Below are positions 1-8,515 of a stretch of DNA of 64,000 nt, one piece after another. A program made the translations under genes and the position numbers. The DNA is from CAZRQL01 sp964602415 (GTDB lineage Bacteria; Bacteroidota; Bacteroidia; Cytophagales; Flammeovirgaceae), in contig CAZRQL010000002.1 in assembly GCA_964602415.1 (NCBI GenBank), positions 124,001 to 188,000 on the forward strand. The letters are read 5' to 3'. A model generated the notes under the pieces. That model saw only the letters and a program-made list of their open reading frames with translations, did no database searches and was not told the origin of the DNA. The first letter of the stretch is position 1; each line of letters begins with the position of its first letter.

Positions 1-42
1 CATAATAGTTTTACAAACTTTTGAACATGAACAGTGGAAAGG

Positions 43-68
43 CCCGACTCTTTGAGACGGGTTTTTTT
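43..68 (+). terminator. Rho-independent terminator of an upstream gene
   Basis: The arms CCCGACTC (43-50) and GAGACGGG (54-61) pair with one A-A mismatch around a TTT loop, followed by seven T. It probably ends a gene lying left of the window; no coding sequence for it is visible here. Confidence 0.6.
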
Positions 69-91
69 GTTTGTTTTGGTCAAATAAATCC

Positions 92-124
92 TTGAAGCAG
101 CAATGATTTTGATACTTATTTTTG
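92..124 (+). promoter_or_regulatory. Bacteroidota-type promoter of the lipid A deacylase gene
   Basis: The -7 box TATTTTTG (117-124) fits TAnnTTTG exactly. A TTG at 92-94 could serve as the -33 element, though the 22-base spacing is long. Only four bases (CAGC) separate the -7 box from the ATG at 129, so the transcript would start at or next to the start codon. Confidence 0.45.
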
Positions 125-128
125 CAGC

Positions 129-1199
129 ATGAGATTTTTGGTTTTGGCTTGCGCGCTTATGGTCTGCCATCTGTGCAAAGCCCAACAGTTTGAGAGTGCT
201 CAATTTAGCTATCACGGGGGAATGCTATACGTACACCACCCCGAATTAGACAGTTTGGGTGGCTATGCCAATATGGTGCAAATAGACCTTTTCAAAAGAT
301 TGGACGGCAGCAAGTTGTGGCATCATCTCTATGGCTTTCCCCGCGTGGGATTTACCTTGCTGGCAGGCAACACAGGCTCTAAGCATTTGGGTAGCTTTGT
401 GGCAGGGCTGGCTTTTTTGGAGCCTACTATTTGGCAAAACAGGGCATGGAAGCTCAGGGGCAGGCTGGCTTTTGGCTTTGGGTACCTGGACAAACCTTAC
501 CACGCAAAGCGGAACCCCGCCAACCAATTAATAGGCACACACCTCAACTACTCGCTGCAAGGCACGCTGTCTTTGGGCTACCACACATCCAAATGGGAGG
601 CAGGGCTTTTTGCTGCCATGACCCACTTCTCAAACGCCGCCTTCTACGCCCCCAATAAAGGAATCAATATGCCCAGCTATGGCCTATATGGCTGCTACCG
701 TTGGAGAGAAGCAGAAAGACAAAGCGCAGACATGCCCGAATTTAGCAAAAAGTGGCAATTGCACCTTAGCTTAGGCGGCGGTATCAAACAAATCGGCAAC
801 TTTCCCGTCGAGCCGCAGTTTGTTGTCTGGAGCGCAACCGCATACGCCCACAAAAGAGTAAACTACCTGAGTGCCATACAGTTCGGGGCTGCCTTATTTG
901 GCGACGGTGCGCTGAAACATCAACTCTCAATCATCCAAAAAAATGACCAAAGACTCCTCAACGTCAAAGACCATCACATGCTGGGGCTGCTAATCGGTTA
1001 CGAGGCAAGGATGGAGCGTTTGGCGATACTGGTGCAAGTGGGCGGGTACGTGTACGACCCCGTCAAATTTTACGCGCCTGTTTTTCAACGATATGGCCTT
1101 AAGTGGTACGCAACCAAGCGCGTGTTTATGGGCGGCAACCTCAAAGCCCACTTCGGGGCGGCTGACTTTGCCGAATGGAATATCGGTTATGTGCTTTGA
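129..1199 (+). CDS. PagL-like acyloxyacyl hydrolase (lipid A 3-O-deacylase family)
   Basis: This is an outer-membrane beta-barrel protein of 356 residues with an N-terminal signal peptide (about residues 1-18, ending CKAQ). Around residues 165-187 it carries the PagL-family signature THFSNAAFY followed by NKGINMPSYG. His166 and Ser168 match the catalytic H-x-S pair of the family, which removes the 3-O-linked acyl chain of lipid A in the outer membrane. The protein is about twice the length of proteobacterial PagL, as usual for the Bacteroidota version, with a beta-strand-rich C-terminal half. The third catalytic residue (Glu) could not be placed. It stands alone on the plus strand. Family assignment is fairly sure; activity on lipid A is inferred. 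Confidence 0.75.
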   Translation: MRFLVLACALMVCHLCKAQQFESAQFSYHGGMLYVHHPELDSLGGYANMVQIDLFKRLDGSKLWHHLYGFPRVGFTLLAGNTGSKHLGSFVAGLAFLEPTIWQNRAWKLRGRLAFGFGYLDKPYHAKRNPANQLIGTHLNYSLQGTLSLGYHTSKWEAGLFAAMTHFSNAAFYAPNKGINMPSYGLYGCYRWREAERQSADMPEFSKKWQLHLSLGGGIKQIGNFPVEPQFVVWSATAYAHKRVNYLSAIQFGAALFGDGALKHQLSIIQKNDQRLLNVKDHHMLGLLIGYEARMERLAILVQVGGYVYDPVKFYAPVFQRYGLKWYATKRVFMGGNLKAHFGAADFAEWNIGYVL

Positions 1200-1315
1200 A
1201 TGGGCGGCAGACCCAAGTATTGAGTTTGAATTCGTTTTTAGTGGTTTCATCTATGGGTAGCCACGGAACATCTGCAATTTTCTAAAAGGATGTTGCAGGG
1301 TTGGTGATGGTTGTT

Positions 1316-2067
<752 letters not shown>

Positions 2068-2213
2068 GTCATCTATCAAGGCAATTATACAAGTTTGTGG
2101 CAGATTGCTTTGGCATTTTTTTCAATAGTATGAACTTGTTTTCTGAAATTTAACCTATCGGCAACAAAGACAACGCTTCAATTTCAGTACTTGCTTATTA
2201 AATTTAGATATGT

Positions 2214-3530
2214 ATGCGGTACGTTAAAATTATGTTATTTATCTTATTGTCTGATGTTGTTTGGGCTCAAGTTTTGCAAAGCGGGCCTATGGTAGGCTAC
2301 TCAACCATGAGAGAGGTGGCACTATGGGTGCAGTTGAAGGGCAGCGGTCAGGTGCATTTTGAATATTGGGACAAAAGCAAGCCCTCGGTTCGATATCAGA
2401 CAGAAACCAAAGAAGCAAAACCATCTGATTACTATACAGTTACTTGTGTGGCAGAGCATCTTGAGCCGGGCAAGGTGTATCAATACGAACTGTTTGTCAA
2501 CAAGAAAAAAGTTGCGCGCGATTATCCGCTTGAGTTTCAGAGTCAGCGGCTTTGGCAGTGGCGGGAGGATGCTCCTTCGTTCAGTTTTGCAGCGGGTAGT
2601 TGCAGCTATATCAACGATTCTATCTATGACCGTCCCGGCAAACCCTATGGCGGCGATTACCATATATTTAAATCAATTTACGCGAAAAAGCCTGATTTTA
2701 TGGTTTGGGGCGGGGACAATGTGTACCTGCGCGAGGCCGATTTTGACTCAAGAAGCGGGATTTATTACCGCTACGGACATACAAGGGCTTTGGCGGAATT
2801 GCAGCCTCTTTTGGGCAACACACACCACTACGCCATTTGGGACGACCACGATTTCGGCCCCAACGATGCCGATGGCAGCTACCCGCTGAAAGCCTTCAGC
2901 CAAGAAGCCTTCAAAACTTTTTGGCCTGCTACCAACTACGGCTGCAATACGGCAGGCGAAGGAACATACTCCTCTTTTGTATGGGCTGACTGTCAGTTCT
3001 TTATGCTCGATAACCGCTACTTTAGAACCGCCAATGACAACCACAGCACAGAGCGTACGATTTTGGGCAAAAAGCAGATAGACTGGCTCATCAACGCCCT
3101 TTCTTACAGCCGCGCCACCTTTAAGTTTGTGGTCATCGGCGGACAAGTCATCAACCCCGCCGCCATGTACGAAAACTACGCGACCTACCCACAAGAGCGG
3201 GAAGAACTCATCCGCCTAACACGCCAAAGCAAGGCCAGAGGCGTGGTTTTTATTTCAGGCGACAGACACCACACCGTTTTGAGCCGCCTACAAGAAAACG
3301 ACAAATCCTACCCTCTCTACGATTTGACCGTTTCGCCTTTGACCTCTTCGGCGCACGCAAACCCCGAAAAAAACATATTGGCCGTAGAAAACACCTTGGT
3401 AACACAAAGAAATTTTGCCATTCTGAGAGTAGAGGGCGGAAAAGAGAACCGCAGCCTCAACATATCTGTTTTTGATAGTGGTGGCAACATACTTTGGGAA
3501 CAAAAAATTATGGCCTCTGAGCTGAAATAG
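2214..3530 (+). CDS. PhoD-like alkaline phosphatase family protein
   Basis: This is a secreted metallophosphatase of 438 residues with a signal peptide (about 1-18, ending VVWA). A fibronectin-like N-terminal region (to about 105) precedes the PhoD catalytic fold. Visible metal-site motifs are AAGSCSY near residue 125, WGGDNVYLRE near 167, WDDHDFGPNDADGS near 211 and the C-terminal ISGDRHH near 345. Enzymes of this family hydrolyse phosphate mono- or diesters using Ca/Fe in the periplasm or outside the cell. The gene is single, followed by a strong hairpin, and its substrate cannot be told from sequence. TAAATTTA upstream is only a weak -7 box. Confidence 0.85.
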   Translation: MRYVKIMLFILLSDVVWAQVLQSGPMVGYSTMREVALWVQLKGSGQVHFEYWDKSKPSVRYQTETKEAKPSDYYTVTCVAEHLEPGKVYQYELFVNKKKVARDYPLEFQSQRLWQWREDAPSFSFAAGSCSYINDSIYDRPGKPYGGDYHIFKSIYAKKPDFMVWGGDNVYLREADFDSRSGIYYRYGHTRALAELQPLLGNTHHYAIWDDHDFGPNDADGSYPLKAFSQEAFKTFWPATNYGCNTAGEGTYSSFVWADCQFFMLDNRYFRTANDNHSTERTILGKKQIDWLINALSYSRATFKFVVIGGQVINPAAMYENYATYPQEREELIRLTRQSKARGVVFISGDRHHTVLSRLQENDKSYPLYDLTVSPLTSSAHANPEKNILAVENTLVTQRNFAILRVEGGKENRSLNISVFDSGGNILWEQKIMASELK

Positions 3531-3562
3531 AAATAATCAGTAGAGAATTGTTGGTTGCATGA

Positions 3563-3602
3563 AAAGCCCGAAAACGCCAAGCTGGTTGGATTTTCGGGCT
3601 TT
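3563..3602. terminator. Strong bidirectional terminator hairpin
   Basis: A perfect 12-bp stem, AAAGCCCGAAAA (3563-3574) with TTTTCGGGCTTT (3591-3602), surrounds a 16-base loop. It ends the phosphatase gene and could also stop leftward transcripts leaving the arsenite cluster. Confidence 0.75.
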
Positions 3603-3610
3603 CTGCTACT

Positions 3611-3713
3611 TATACTATAAATTAAGTGGTTTTATATTTTTTGTAGAATTAAATCCTTGAAAATCAAACGAATAAAGCCTTAAAATCTTAAAAATCACTT
3701 AAATCTTGGTATA
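3611..3713 (-). repeat. MITE-like element, copy 1 (103 bp)
   Basis: This is a 103-bp AT-rich element bounded by TATAC and GTATA. Its reverse complement recurs at 11685-11787 with four mismatches. The two ends are imperfect inverted repeats over about 23 bp, and TA at the borders would fit a TA target site as used by IS630/Tc1-type transposases (inference). Its right end supplies the last four codons and the stop of the ACR3 gene. Confidence 0.8.
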
Positions 3714-4763
3714 ATTTCTCGAAAACTTACTCTCTTGCTTGAGGGCTACATTGACAAGGAGTATCAGCACCGGAACTTCGATGAGCGGCCCTACCACACA
3801 AGCGAAAGCCTCGCCCGAATTGATGCCAAAAACCGCGATGGCTACGGCTATACCCAACTCAAAATTATTGCCTGCGGCGGTAAATGCCAGCGAGGTGGAC
3901 TTGGCATAGTCCGCACCCGCTCTTTTACCCATGTAAAAAGCCGTGAAAAACATAATTACAAAGTAAAAAGTGAGCGGAATCGCTATCCTGACCACATCAA
4001 AAGGGATATTGACAATCAGACTGCCCTTCAAGCTAAACATTACCACAATGGTAAAGAGCAAAGCAATCAGCGTGATAGGGCTTATTTTGGGTATAAAAAC
4101 CGTTGCGTACCACTGTTTGCCTTTGGCTTTGATGAGAAAATAACGAGTCAACATACCCCCAAAAAAAGGTATGCCCAAATAAATCAACACACTTTCAGCC
4201 AGTTGTCCAATGCTGATTTCCACCAAAGCCCCTTTTAGCCCAAACAAAGGCGGCAAATAGGTAACAAAAACATACGCATACACGCTATAAAACAAAACCT
4301 GAAAAATGCTGTTGAAGGCCACCAGACCTGCCACGTATTCGTTGTCGCCTTTGGCCAAATCGTTCCAAACCAGCACCATAGCAATACAGCGGGCTATGCC
4401 TATCATAATCAGCCCTATCATATAGTCGGGCTTGTCGGGTAGGAAAATGACCGCCAAACCAAACATCAACACCGGACCTACAATCCAGTTTTGCAGCAGC
4501 GAAAGCCCCAGAATTTTCTTATTTTGAAAGACCTTGGGCAACTCTTCGTATTTTACTTTTGCCAAAGGAGGGAACATCATCAAAATCAAACCAATAGCAA
4601 TAGGGACGTTGGTCGTGCCCACTTGAAAGCGGTTGATAAAATTTTCGGCATTGGGTGCAAAATAGCCGATGGCCACCCCCAAGCCCATAGCCAAAAATAT
4701 CCACAAAGTCAGGTAGCGGTCAAGGAAAGAGAGTTTTTTGCGTTTGTCTAATATGGTTTCCAT
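3699..4763 (-). CDS. ACR3-family arsenite exporter
   Basis: This inner-membrane permease of 354 residues with about ten transmembrane helices extrudes As(III) using the proton motive force. The family markers are visible: Cys126 in [17 protein letters not shown] (helix 4) and Glu302 in [11 protein letters not shown] (helix 9), matching the residues essential in characterised ACR3 proteins. It is the last gene of the ars block and begins 11 bases after the metallophosphoesterase gene. Its last residues YTKI and the TAA stop are encoded by the end of the 103-bp MITE-like element, so the original C-terminus was probably replaced. The helix core is untouched. Confidence 0.93.
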   Translation of the reverse strand: METILDKRKKLSFLDRYLTLWIFLAMGLGVAIGYFAPNAENFINRFQVGTTNVPIAIGLILMMFPPLAKVKYEELPKVFQNKKILGLSLLQNWIVGPVLMFGLAVIFLPDKPDYMIGLIMIGIARCIAMVLVWNDLAKGDNEYVAGLVAFNSIFQVLFYSVYAYVFVTYLPPLFGLKGALVEISIGQLAESVLIYLGIPFFGGMLTRYFLIKAKGKQWYATVFIPKISPITLIALLFTIVVMFSLKGSLIVNIPFDVVRIAIPLTFYFVIMFFTAFYMGKRAGADYAKSTSLAFTAAGNNFELGIAVAIAVFGINSGEAFACVVGPLIEVPVLILLVNVALKQESKFSRNYTKI

Positions 4764-4774
4764 TTGATTAAATT

Positions 4775-5536
4775 TTAATAGGCTTTTCTGAGCATATCTG
4801 CGTGTTCGTTGGGCAGTGGGTTGGCTTCTACTGCTTGGGCTATGCCCTCAACATCATAGGCCACACGTATAAAAGAAACTTGCAAATCAGGCTCTTTCAT
4901 CGTGGTTTCGGGGTTTATCTCGAGCATCACATAGCAAGCGCGGTTGTCGCCGTCTTTGGGTTTGCCGACCGAGCCGAGGTTGATGGCATGACGGTAAGTA
5001 CGGTCTTCGTTTTGTAAAACCCTGTGGTAGGGCTTGTGTGTGTGCCCAAAAGCCATAATATCAGCCCCTGCCTGCTCCATGATACGGTGCAAACTCTTTT
5101 CGTCGCGGTCTTCAAACAAATATTCATTGATTTTGCGAGGGCTGCCGTGAACGAGCAAGAGCCTGAATTTTTCCGCTTTAAATTCAAAATCTATGGCAAA
5201 ATGACGGGGTAAATTTTTCAAAAAATCCCTTTCTTCATGGCCTATGATTTCGTTGGTGTAAGCGATAGAAATAGCCCCCAAGGCTTTTTCGTGGTCGGAT
5301 TTGTAGGCGCAGCCGCAGTTGTCGGAAGCCAAGCCGATGCCTTCATCGTAGTTGCCGGCGATGGTCGGGATTTTTCTGCTTCTGATTTCGTGTATGACTT
5401 CGTTGGGATAGGGCGCGTACCCTACCAAGTCACCCAAGCAATACACCAAATCTGGATTTCGGCTGTCAATATCCGCCAAAACGGATTGTAACGCAGGGAA
5501 ATTGGCGTGTATGTCACTAAATAATGCAATTTTCAT
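4775..5536 (-). CDS. Calcineurin-like metallophosphoesterase of the ars cluster
   Basis: A cytoplasmic phosphoesterase of 253 residues. The five metal-binding blocks are present: DIH (Asp8, His10), GDLVGY (Asp36), GNYDEG (Asn62), VHGS (His130) and GHTH (164-167). No signal peptide is seen. Proteins of this YfcE-like group act on small phosphodiesters or phosphorylated metabolites. This one lies between DUF6428 and ACR3 with short spacers, so it is probably induced with arsenic resistance. Its substrate in that setting is unknown. The cysteine pair CGC near residue 74 might respond to metalloids, but that is speculation. Confidence 0.85.
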   Translation of the reverse strand: MKIALFSDIHANFPALQSVLADIDSRNPDLVYCLGDLVGYAPYPNEVIHEIRSRKIPTIAGNYDEGIGLASDNCGCAYKSDHEKALGAISIAYTNEIIGHEERDFLKNLPRHFAIDFEFKAEKFRLLLVHGSPRKINEYLFEDRDEKSLHRIMEQAGADIMAFGHTHKPYHRVLQNEDRTYRHAINLGSVGKPKDGDNRACYVMLEINPETTMKEPDLQVSFIRVAYDVEGIAQAVEANPLPNEHADMLRKAY

Positions 5537-5552
5537 ACTCTATCTTTAAGGT

Positions 5553-6014
5553 TTAGCAGCAATTTTCATCTGAAGAACAGCAAGTATTTTGATAGCCAAG
5601 GCGTATCTTGGTTTTTTCTTTTGGAATGCCGCAGCTATCTTCTGCCAGACAAGTGGTGGTGGTGGTGATGAGTACAAAATCTTTTCCGTCAAAATCCAAA
5701 TGGAACTTGCCGATGGTTTCGCCTTGGTACTCTACCTCGATTTCGCTGTCTTCAAGTCCAAGTTTCTTTTCAGATAAATCAATGATATTGAGCATTTTTT
5801 GGGCTTTAAGTCTGTGGTTGAAGTCGTTGGCAGTCCAGAGTTGGAAGCCCACTTTTTGTTCGCTGCGAACCGTGCCACCGCAGTCAATAAAGTGCTTGGT
5901 GATTTTGCCCACTTCGGTAACGTGGAAATGCTCGGGAACAGGCGTTCCATTTGCCAAACGGAAACCAATATTTTCCAATTGCGCTAAGATTTTCTTTACT
6001 TCTGAAAGTCTCAT
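5553..6014 (-). CDS. DUF6428 family protein, ars-associated
   Basis: A soluble protein of 153 residues resembling the DUF6428 family found beside arsR in many Bacteroidota. No catalytic motif is recognised. It ends in a cysteine-rich tail, TCCSSDENCC, with further Cys in TTTTTCLAEDSCG, which could bind As(III) or another soft metal. It lies 16 bases after arsR and 16 bases before the phosphoesterase gene, so all are probably one transcript. A role as metalloid carrier or sensor is inferred from the tail and position only. Confidence 0.75.
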   Translation of the reverse strand: MRLSEVKKILAQLENIGFRLANGTPVPEHFHVTEVGKITKHFIDCGGTVRSEQKVGFQLWTANDFNHRLKAQKMLNIIDLSEKKLGLEDSEIEVEYQGETIGKFHLDFDGKDFVLITTTTTCLAEDSCGIPKEKTKIRLGYQNTCCSSDENCC

Positions 6015-6030
6015 ATATATTTTAAAAGGG

Positions 6031-6363
6031 TTAGCAGCAATGTGTATTTTGATTTTTCAGCGTCTCAACAATGTGTTTTAAAAATTCATACAAGTCGTTG
6101 ATAGTCTGTGGATTGAGACAGTAACACACCGAGTTGCCTTCTACTGTCCCTTGGATGATGCCCACTTGTTTTAGCTCTTTGAGGTGCTGGGATATGGTCG
6201 GTTGGGCAAGGGGGAGTTTGTTTACAAAGTCGCCACAAACGCAACTCTTTGCATTGAGTAACTGCTCTAACACCGCCACCCTTGCAGGATGGGCAAGGGC
6301 TTTAAGCAAACCGGCGGTTCGATTTTGCTTTTCAGTGAAGTATTCGGTTTTGGTTACACCCAT
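6031..6363 (-). CDS. arsR: ArsR-family transcriptional repressor
   Basis: A winged helix-turn-helix repressor. I place the start at ATG 6363 (110 residues, MGVTKTEYF). A longer reading from 6411 would include the palindromic operator and add residues unlike the family. The recognition region is ISQHLKELKQVG. SCVCGDF matches the C-x-C metalloid site of ArsR, and the C-terminal CC may add to it. Without arsenite it should sit on the operator at 6381-6396 and repress itself and the downstream DUF6428, phosphoesterase and ACR3 genes. Confidence 0.9.
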   Translation of the reverse strand: MGVTKTEYFTEKQNRTAGLLKALAHPARVAVLEQLLNAKSCVCGDFVNKLPLAQPTISQHLKELKQVGIIQGTVEGNSVCYCLNPQTINDLYEFLKHIVETLKNQNTHCC

Positions 6364-6380
6364 ACTAAATTCATTTTTAC

Positions 6381-6396
6381 ATTGCAATATTACGAT
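6381..6396 (-). promoter_or_regulatory. Putative ArsR operator
   Basis: On the minus strand ATCGTAATATTGCAAT is a near-perfect inverted repeat centred on AATATT. It lies 17 bases upstream of the arsR ATG and contains TAATATTG, a one-mismatch -7 box, so bound repressor would block the promoter. Confidence 0.5.
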
Positions 6397-6430
6397 AAAT
6401 AATTCAGGCATAAAATCTCCAATAAAAAAA

Positions 6431-7189
6431 CTATTTACCCGACAAGCGATAGCCCAGCGAAAGCATTAAGGCCTGATTGTGGATTCTAATCTTATCAGTT
6501 TTGGGGTCTGTAAACGTGTAGCTATTGGCGTACTGAAAAATATCAGTTATTCCTCTTGTGTAGGCCAGCCCAATAGACAAACCTGTTTTGAACTCGTAAG
6601 ACAAAGCGGCTAAGATGCCAAAATCAAATTTTTGCAGGTACCTGTCCTTGGCCTCCGAATTGTCGGCGGTGCCAAAAAAGTAATCGTGGTCTTTAAAATA
6701 ACTGCCATTTGCATTTTTTCGGTCGGCTACCGCTGCCACAAGAGCACTGACATAAGGGCCAAACGTTACTTGAAGCCCTTTGTAGTGAAAAGTAGGACTG
6801 GCGGGATAAAAATCTATGTAATAGGTTTTTAGTTTTGAGTCATAGATTCCTGAAAGGCTGTCTTGTAGTTTGACCTTTGCGCCGCGCTGCACCAGCAAAA
6901 TTTCGTGCTTGAGCCAAAACCGCCGAGAAAGTTTTGAATTGACCTCTAAGCCTACATGAAAACCGGCGAGCCATCCCGCTTGCCCATCGGCAAAAATGTA
7001 ATCCATTTGTGTGCCGTAAAATTTGGAATGGCTGTAACCGACTTTTGCGCCCAGCGACACCTTGCCTTGTTGGGCGTGGTGCAGCATAAAATCCTGCTCA
7101 TAGTCAATACTATCTTTTTCAATGGGCATTTGTTGCGCCCAAAGCGAGCCTTTCAAAAACAGGAAAAGAAAAAGTAAGCGATGTCTCAT
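6431..7189 (-). CDS. Outer-membrane beta-barrel protein (porin-family-like)
   Basis: A secreted protein of 252 residues: signal peptide (1-18, ending LWAQ), then alternating hydrophobic strands such as KVSLGAKVGYS and a C-terminal strand ALMLSLGYRLSGK, typical of small outer-membrane barrels of Bacteroidota. No enzymatic motif is seen. It starts 12 bases after the TolC-family gene and lies just upstream of arsR, so it probably belongs to the RND efflux operon. A role as an outer-membrane accessory to metal efflux is possible, but nothing in the sequence proves it. Confidence 0.65.
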   Translation of the reverse strand: MRHRLLFLFLFLKGSLWAQQMPIEKDSIDYEQDFMLHHAQQGKVSLGAKVGYSHSKFYGTQMDYIFADGQAGWLAGFHVGLEVNSKLSRRFWLKHEILLVQRGAKVKLQDSLSGIYDSKLKTYYIDFYPASPTFHYKGLQVTFGPYVSALVAAVADRKNANGSYFKDHDYFFGTADNSEAKDRYLQKFDFGILAALSYEFKTGLSIGLAYTRGITDIFQYANSYTFTDPKTDKIRIHNQALMLSLGYRLSGK

Positions 7190-7201
7190 GCTTGAAAAGG
7201 T

Positions 7202-8500
7202 TTAGAAGTTGATGTCCCATATTCCTGCTGCTCTTTCGAGTTCGACCAGTGAGGCGGCAAAATTATAGAGTATTTGATTGTAAGCAAGTTGCAGGTCGTT
7301 GTAAGTGCGTTGGGCGTTGAGTACTTCCAGCAAGGAGGTTTCGCCGCGCTGGTAGCTGTATATTTTGCCGTCCAGTACGGCTTTGGCTTGACTCAACAAG
7401 CCGTTGTCGAACTGTTGGACTTGCTTTTGTAGAGCGACGTAACTAAAATAAGCCTGCGTTACTTCGTTTTGAATCTGGAGTTCGATTTGTTTGAAGCGGG
7501 CTTCGGCTTGTTGGGTGGCGTAATAAGCGGCTTTGAGTTCGCCGGGGCGGTTGTTGGAAAACTTCAGCGGTAAGGCCACACCTACGGTCAACTGGTGAAA
7601 AGAAGGTGTAGGGGCAATGATATTCCGGGTATAAGAAGCGTGCACGTTGGAGACAGAAAGTCCTAAATCCATGACACGGTTGGCTTTAGCCAGTTGGAGT
7701 ACGTTTTGCGAGACGTTTTTGTTTTGCAAGGCGGCTTGCAAATCGGCGCGGTTGTTTTGGGCTGCAACAATCAAATCGGTCAACTTAAAATCCCTTTCAA
7801 AACCATCTAAATTGCCGATGGCAGATGGCAATGTATCGGACTGTTTGCGCCCCATTACAGTAAGCAAATCAGCCAGACTTACCTTCCATTCGGCCTCTGC
7901 CTGATAGACATCGTTGAGCATTTTGCCCGCCTCCAGATGGCTCTGTTTGGCATCAATTTCGGTAATAGCTCCCAAGCAAAAACGGATGCTGTCGCCTTGG
8001 GCTAAACGGCGCATTGTCTGGTAAGAATTGAGCAAGACCTCAAAAAGCCGCCTGTTTTGGATGGCTCGCAAATACATGAGTGTGGCATCGGCACGCAAGT
8101 TTCTAAAATAATCTTGCAGCAAAAGTTTCACCAATTCGTATTCGCTTTTGGCCAAATCGATTCGGGCTTTGCGTTTGCCGCCCAGTTCCAGTGTCCAGTT
8201 AATCTCTGAGACAAACCCGTTGCCCATATCCAAGCGGCGTTGGTTGTTGTCGAAGTGTCCAAAACCGAGTTGGGGGTCAGGAAAAACGCTTGCAGCTATG
8301 ATATTGGCTTGGGCTATATTCAGATTGAATTTTTCAGCGGCATAGGCGTAATTGTTTTTTCCCACCCAAGCCATGTATTGAGCGTAAGTGATGGGCTGTT
8401 TGGCAAAGGTAGTATCCACTTGCCCAAAGCAGGAAGACACCAGCAAGCAAAAGCCCAACACCATCACACGTCCCTCAAGATATAAACTCATATAAAGCAT
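7202..8500 (-). CDS. TolC-family outer-membrane channel of a metal RND pump
   Basis: An outer-membrane efflux protein of up to 432 residues with a signal peptide (ending SSCFGQ). It has two homologous halves of long alpha-helical hairpins, including WTLELGGKRKARIDLA and the C-terminal RGETSLLEVLNAQRTY that marks CzcC/CusC-like proteins. It would form the exit duct for the pump encoded directly upstream, 15 bases away. Start codons at 8500, 8491 or 8464 are possible. The hydrophobic stretch begins at MVLGFCLLVSS, so the shorter forms are as likely. Metal specificity is inferred from the partner pump. Confidence 0.88.
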   Translation of the reverse strand: MLYMSLYLEGRVMVLGFCLLVSSCFGQVDTTFAKQPITYAQYMAWVGKNNYAYAAEKFNLNIAQANIIAASVFPDPQLGFGHFDNNQRRLDMGNGFVSEINWTLELGGKRKARIDLAKSEYELVKLLLQDYFRNLRADATLMYLRAIQNRRLFEVLLNSYQTMRRLAQGDSIRFCLGAITEIDAKQSHLEAGKMLNDVYQAEAEWKVSLADLLTVMGRKQSDTLPSAIGNLDGFERDFKLTDLIVAAQNNRADLQAALQNKNVSQNVLQLAKANRVMDLGLSVSNVHASYTRNIIAPTPSFHQLTVGVALPLKFSNNRPGELKAAYYATQQAEARFKQIELQIQNEVTQAYFSYVALQKQVQQFDNGLLSQAKAVLDGKIYSYQRGETSLLEVLNAQRTYNDLQLAYNQILYNFAASLVELERAAGIWDINF

Positions 8501-8515
8501 TTTAAAAAGAACCTG

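Noticed and set aside
3735..4238. Open frame of 167 codons on the plus strand opposite the ACR3 gene
   Set aside because: It is antisense to a clear transporter gene, its composition reflects the complement of hydrophobic codons, and it has no family motif.
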